Positions 7,215 to 10,666 of a stretch of 10,666 nucleotides of DNA are shown piece after piece. This DNA comes from Chthonomonas sp. UBA2391 (lineage in GTDB: Bacteria; Armatimonadota; Fimbriimonadia; Fimbriimonadales; Fimbriimonadaceae): assembly GCA_002343825.1 (NCBI GenBank), contig DDSL01000042.1:1-10666 (forward strand), in the 5' to 3' direction. The position numbers were made by a program, and so were the translations under genes. Position 1 is the stretch's first letter. Each line of letters starts with the position of its first letter. The notes beneath the pieces are model-generated. The model was not told the origin of the DNA. It made no database searches and saw only the letters and a list, made by a program, of their open reading frames with translations.

Positions 7215-7226
7215 GAGGAAAAGCGC

Positions 7227-8312
7227 GTGATCCTTTCGGTTGCGACCTTTCAGTGGCGGAACCTGGAAGATGCTCATCTGGCGCTTGATCAGGGCGTCAA
7301 CCTTGTGGTCGGGAGGAACGCGCAGGGCAAAACGAACCTGCTTGAAGCCGTTCACCTTCTCTCGACGGGAAAGCCCCTTCGTGGGGTTCGGGACGCCGAA
7401 ACGATTCGCCGCGGCTGTGACCGCACCAAGGTCCTTGGCGTACTGGCACTGGCCGAGACCGAGATCGCCGTGGAAATAGGCCTTGGAACGCGAAAGAAGG
7501 TCACTTGTAACGGACTTGCCCTCCCACGCGCCAGCGACTTGATGGGACGAGCCCCGACCGTGACCTTTTGCTCCGCCGATCTAGGCTTGATCCGGGAGGA
7601 CCCGGCCTTTCGTCGAAACTTTCTCGATACGACCCTGGCCCAATTGCGGCCCGGATACCTTCAGGCGTTTTCGCATTACCGTAGAGCGCTCGAGCAAAGG
7701 AACTCCCTTCTCAAGGTCGCTCAAGATCAGCCCGTCGAGGCGACGCACTTTGAGGTTTGGGAGATTGATCTTGCCCATTACGGATGTCTCCTCCGAAGAT
7801 ATCGGTTAGGTTTTGTTGAAAAGCTGGCCGAGCTCTCGGCCGAGTTTCATCGCGACCTAGCCGGACCCGAAAACCTTGCCATGAGCTACCCCGTCTCGGA
7901 GCAAGACCTCGACCAAGAGGCTCTGGTGAGGGTTTATGGTGATGGAAGAGTGCAAGAGATCCGGCGTGGATCCACTCTTTTCGGCCCGCACCGTGATGAT
8001 CTCAAGATCGATATCAATGGCTCCGAGGCCAAGCTTTTTGGTAGCCAGGGTCAGCAGCGTTCGGCTACGCTAGCGGTCAAGATGGCTGTGCTCCGCTGGG
8101 CCCATGAGCACCAGGGGATCGCCCCGATTTTGCTCCTCGATGATGTGTTTGCCGAGCTTGATCGGTATCGGCAAAGCCACCTAGTGGACCTCGCTTTTAG
8201 GACTCAGGGCCAAGTACTCTTGACCTGCACCGAAATCGAGCAGGTCTCGGGCGATCTGGTGTCGAAATCAAGTGTTTGGATGGTTGAAGCGGGGCAAGTG
8301 CGAAGGGTATGA
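7227..8312 (+). CDS. recF: DNA replication and repair protein RecF
   Basis: RecF is an SMC-like ABC ATPase that, with RecO and RecR, helps load RecA onto gapped single-stranded DNA in the cytoplasm. The 361-residue length is normal. Walker A is GRNAQGKT (29-36), the ABC signature region is FGSQGQQRS (271-279), and Walker B is ILLLDDVFAELD (301-312). FGPHRDDLKIDING just before the signature is typical of RecF, and the TGKPLRG segment after Walker A also fits. It starts with GTG at 7227, preceded by GGAGG (7214-7218) at 8 bases spacing. Usually recF sits next to dnaA and dnaN; here it follows an RDD gene, so that cluster has been broken up. It overlaps the next gene by 4 bases (ATGA), indicating translational coupling. 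Confidence 0.97.
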   Translation: MILSVATFQWRNLEDAHLALDQGVNLVVGRNAQGKTNLLEAVHLLSTGKPLRGVRDAETIRRGCDRTKVLGVLALAETEIAVEIGLGTRKKVTCNGLALPRASDLMGRAPTVTFCSADLGLIREDPAFRRNFLDTTLAQLRPGYLQAFSHYRRALEQRNSLLKVAQDQPVEATHFEVWEIDLAHYGCLLRRYRLGFVEKLAELSAEFHRDLAGPENLAMSYPVSEQDLDQEALVRVYGDGRVQEIRRGSTLFGPHRDDLKIDINGSEAKLFGSQGQQRSATLAVKMAVLRWAHEHQGIAPILLLDDVFAELDRYRQSHLVDLAFRTQGQVLLTCTEIEQVSGDLVSKSSVWMVEAGQVRRV

Positions 8313-8620
8313 GATCGATTGAGGAGATCCTGGCCGAGGCGATCGGCCGTCCGGAGATGCTGAAGACCGGTCGGGCCCAACTCGCCTTGCGCCAGTGGCC
8401 ACAGGTCGTCGGTCCGATGCTCGCGAGCAAGTGCCAACCGGATCGATACGAAAAAGGCGTGATCTGGGTCGTGGCGGCCGAAGCCGCTTGGGCCCAAGAA
8501 ATCCATTTTCAAAAGGCGATCATCCTCTCCCGGCTGAACGAAGTCGCGGGAGAAAACCTCTTTCTGGATCTGCGGGCCGGGGCCAGGCCACCGCGTCCGT
8601 CGAGTGCACCCCGGGACTAG
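8309..8620 (+). CDS. DUF721 / DciA-like protein
   Basis: The product has 103 residues and matches the DUF721 pattern: W30 in QWPQVVG, CQPDRYEKGVIWV (42-54), SxxW-like AAWAQEIHF (59-67), then LNEVAGENLFLDLR (75-88). Members of this family include DciA, the loader of the replicative helicase DnaB in bacteria that lack DnaC. The fold is KH-like and binds DNA. The tail after about 90 is short, Pro/Arg-rich and probably disordered. It starts inside the recF stop (ATGA) with a weak AAGGG upstream, and a DUF721 gene after recF is also known in Actinobacteria. Whether it is the true helicase loader here is inference from family and context; no other DciA candidate can be judged from this window. Confidence 0.85.
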   Translation: MRSIEEILAEAIGRPEMLKTGRAQLALRQWPQVVGPMLASKCQPDRYEKGVIWVVAAEAAWAQEIHFQKAIILSRLNEVAGENLFLDLRAGARPPRPSSAPRD

Positions 8621-8626
8621 TGCGCG

Positions 8627-10021
8627 ATGATCCACGAGCTCAACGCCCGACTCGCGATTTGGATCGCACTCGGATTGGGCCTCGGGGTGGCGGTGCAGGT
8701 GCAGCCCTGGAACGGGATCCTCATCTTTTTGGCATTGGCCCTCGTTCGCCGGATTCCCAATGCGGCAGTCCTTCTGGTTTCGCTAGCCATCGGCTATCTG
8801 GCCGCCCCTCAACGCGCGAGTTCCAGTGAGCTGAATTCGAGCTTCTTTCAGGGCTCGATTCGGGTGGCTTCGATCCCGCAGTTCGTCGGGGGCGGCTGGA
8901 GCTTTGTCGGAGAGTCGGATCGGGGCGAGCGCTTTGTCGTCTCGGTTCGGTCGCGCTTTGATCTGGCTCTTTGGGATCAGATCCAAGTGATGGGTCGGCG
9001 CGAGCCTCTCAGCGAGGCCAGCGAGCGGCGGTGGCTCGACCGGAACATCCGGGCCCAATTGATCGTCAAGGCCCCGCCCAAGATTGAAAAACCGGGTCCG
9101 CTCTTTTGGCGATGGGCCCAGAGGCTCCGGAAAGACTTTTCCGACTTCACCCAGAGGATCCTCTCGCCAGAACGGGCCGCACTGCTCGATGCGCTCTGCT
9201 TCAACGATCGCAGCGAGCTGAGCGTGGACCGGATGGAACGTCTCACCAACTCGGGCCTCACCGATCTGTTGGCCAGTAGCGGGGTGAAGGTCTTTCTTTT
9301 GCTCTATGCGCTGCGGCCCTTGATGGACCGGCTCTGGTTGCCGGTTTGGACCAAAACCGCGCTCAAGATCGTGATCTTGATCTTCTTTGCCGCGCTCTGT
9401 GGGTTTTCGGCCAGCTCCGTGCGGGCTGTCTTCATGGCGATCCTCTATTTGCTCTCGTCTCACCTCAGCCGGAGCTTTGATGCTCTCTCGGCGCTTAGCT
9501 GGACGTTTGTGGGTTCGTTTGCGGTGGATCCAGCTTGCGTGTTCGATCAGGGTCTTCATCTGAGCTTTGTCGGACTGATCGGGATCTGCACGCTGAGCCG
9601 CGATCTGGTTGAAGAGCCCGAGAAGCGGACCTGGCTGACCGACGCCACCAATGCGTGGCGCATCAGCTGGGTTTCGTGGCTGTTTCAGAGTCCGGCCCTG
9701 CTCATGCAACAGGGGTTCGTTCCGTGGATCTCCCCGGCTGTTTCCACTCTGGCCAGCATTCCGTTCCTCGCGGCGCTAGTGGGTGGCATTCTGGCTTGGG
9801 GATTGGGTCGGGCTTTTCCCGTTTTGGAGCCAGTCTTGGGTTGGTTCTTGGTTCCGCCGCTCTGGATTTTGGAGCAGTTCGAGAGGATCTTTGGCGGAAA
9901 CTGGGCCCGGCTGGTCCTCGCCCCGGTTTCGGGATACTTCGTCCTGGGCTGTGTGGTCGCCCTGCTGACCTGGTGGTGGCCGCGCTCACGTTCGGCTCCA
10001 TTGGGGGTTCGGGGACCATGA
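8627..10021 (+). CDS. comEC: ComEC/Rec2 membrane channel part (N-terminal and competence domains only)
   Basis: ComEC forms the inner-membrane channel for single-stranded DNA in natural transformation. This 464-residue protein has N-terminal helices (about 9-60), a soluble DUF4131-like region (about 65-160), then the polytopic Competence domain (about 195-455) with SSVRAVFMA (R266) and FDQGLHLSFVGLIGI. It ends at WWWPR plus a short tail and lacks the metallo-beta-lactamase domain, which is encoded separately by the next gene with a 4-base overlap. The block usually resembling HLLAISGLH reads DLLASSGVK (213-221), so both histidines are replaced. No good ribosome binding site precedes ATG 8627; with only 6 bases after the DUF721 stop, translation is likely coupled. 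It is either a divergent working ComEC or one losing function. Confidence 0.88.
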   Translation: MIHELNARLAIWIALGLGLGVAVQVQPWNGILIFLALALVRRIPNAAVLLVSLAIGYLAAPQRASSSELNSSFFQGSIRVASIPQFVGGGWSFVGESDRGERFVVSVRSRFDLALWDQIQVMGRREPLSEASERRWLDRNIRAQLIVKAPPKIEKPGPLFWRWAQRLRKDFSDFTQRILSPERAALLDALCFNDRSELSVDRMERLTNSGLTDLLASSGVKVFLLLYALRPLMDRLWLPVWTKTALKIVILIFFAALCGFSASSVRAVFMAILYLLSSHLSRSFDALSALSWTFVGSFAVDPACVFDQGLHLSFVGLIGICTLSRDLVEEPEKRTWLTDATNAWRISWVSWLFQSPALLMQQGFVPWISPAVSTLASIPFLAALVGGILAWGLGRAFPVLEPVLGWFLVPPLWILEQFERIFGGNWARLVLAPVSGYFVLGCVVALLTWWWPRSRSAPLGVRGP

Positions 10022-10666
10022 ATCTGCCTGCTCCCGGATCAGTCGCGGCCGATCGACTAGCTAGGTCGGTCGTTCGGTCGGTGGCTCTGGTGGCGGCGGG
10101 GGCCTTGTTCTTTCAGAGTCAAGCTCCCCAAAACCCTGCCTCGGCCGAGCTCGTCTTCCTCAGTTCGGGTCAGGGAGATGCCACGCTCTTCCGGCTACCC
10201 CGCTTTTCGGTGCTGGTTGACTGTGGACCGAGAAATGAATCGCTCGATTTTGGAGAACGGCTGATCGCCCCCCAGCTCTACGACCTTGGAGTTCGGAGGC
10301 TGGACATGATCATGGTGACCCACCCGGACGGAGACCATATTGGGGGATTGGGCTCACTTTGGCGGCGATTTCGGCCTAGGTATTTCGTGATGCCGTTGGA
10401 ATTCAAGGACGACAGCGTCACCCTCGAACATCTGGCCCGGGCCGGGATTCGCCCTCACCAGGTGCAGTGGGTCCGCGAATCCCGGCAGATGGACATCGGC
10501 GGATTCCGGATTCACCTCGATTGCTTGCCTCCAGGAACGGCCGCCACGACTAACGAGGGCAGCTTGGTTGTCAAGATCGAAGGGGCCCAGGGGTCGGCGC
10601 TGCTCATGGGGGACGCGACGGTGAAGACCGAAGCCGAAATGGCCCGGCGCAACCGAGACTGGCGGG
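10018..10666 (+). CDS. ComEC-type metallo-beta-lactamase domain protein (3' end outside window)
   Basis: This reading frame stays open to the window end, giving 216 residues from ATG 10018. One hydrophobic helix (about 18-34, VALVAAGALFF core) looks like a signal anchor that would place the rest outside the inner membrane, as in full-length ComEC. Then come SSGQGDAT (49-56), LVDCG (66-70), the metal-binding THPDGDHIGG with H102, D104, D106 and H107, NEGSLVVKIEG, and LLMGDAT with D199. These match the MBL domain at the ComEC C-terminus, proposed to degrade the non-transported DNA strand. The start overlaps the comEC stop (ATGA). The frame is -1 relative to comEC and is open back to about 9613, so a -1 frameshift or a sequence error could in principle join the two; the own hydrophobic anchor favours a true split. 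Confidence 0.88.
   Translation, partial: MNLPAPGSVAADRLARSVVRSVALVAAGALFFQSQAPQNPASAELVFLSSGQGDATLFRLPRFSVLVDCGPRNESLDFGERLIAPQLYDLGVRRLDMIMVTHPDGDHIGGLGSLWRRFRPRYFVMPLEFKDDSVTLEHLARAGIRPHQVQWVRESRQMDIGGFRIHLDCLPPGTAATTNEGSLVVKIEGAQGSALLMGDATVKTEAEMARRNRDWR

Noticed and set aside
8783..9709. 308-codon minus-strand frame opposite comEC.
   Set aside because: Low-complexity charged shadow of a membrane protein gene; no domain or ribosome site.

Overview
The window is G+C-rich, densely coded bacterial chromosome. A very large PEP-CTERM protein with a basic C-terminal tail points to a Gram-negative-type bacterium that has an exosortase. Together with the recF/DUF721/comEC and DUF58/RDD gene content, this suggests Armatimonadota (Fimbriimonadia-like) or a similar deep phylum such as Planctomycetota or Verrucomicrobiota. 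That placement is inference; there is no rRNA gene to settle it. I see no mobile element, CRISPR array, tRNA or rRNA.

Left part (1-6193, all minus strand). Reading in the direction of transcription: a DUF58 membrane protein (6193-4871), a 91-bp gap with a probable promoter, a 1168-residue PEP-CTERM beta-solenoid surface protein (4779-1273), a short gap holding a strong inverted repeat, a short-chain dehydrogenase/reductase (1220-495), and an OsmC peroxiredoxin (486-46) whose Shine-Dalgarno sequence overlaps the SDR stop codon. Just past osmC, at the window edge, lies a telomere-like (TTGGGG)n tract able to form a G-quadruplex on the minus strand.

Right part (6217-10666, all plus strand). An RDD membrane protein is divergent from DUF58, with only about 23 bp between the preferred start codons. 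A 272-bp A+T-richer gap follows, with several DnaA-box-like sequences. Then comes a tightly coupled cluster: recF, a DUF721/DciA-like gene (4-bp ATGA overlap), the membrane part of ComEC (6-bp gap), and a separate metallo-beta-lactamase gene (4-bp ATGA overlap, cut by the window end). The last two together make up what is normally one ComEC protein.

How the genes fit together: SDR and OsmC look like a small redox/detoxification operon. RDD and DUF58 belong to families often found near each other. RecF, the DciA-like protein and split ComEC tie recombinational repair, helicase loading and DNA uptake into one transcript. The points most worth checking are the DnaA-box cluster before recF (a candidate origin or DnaA-controlled promoter), the split and motif-degenerate ComEC, the hairpin covering the SDR start codon, and the G-quadruplex repeat. 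I found no clear case for a wholly new system.
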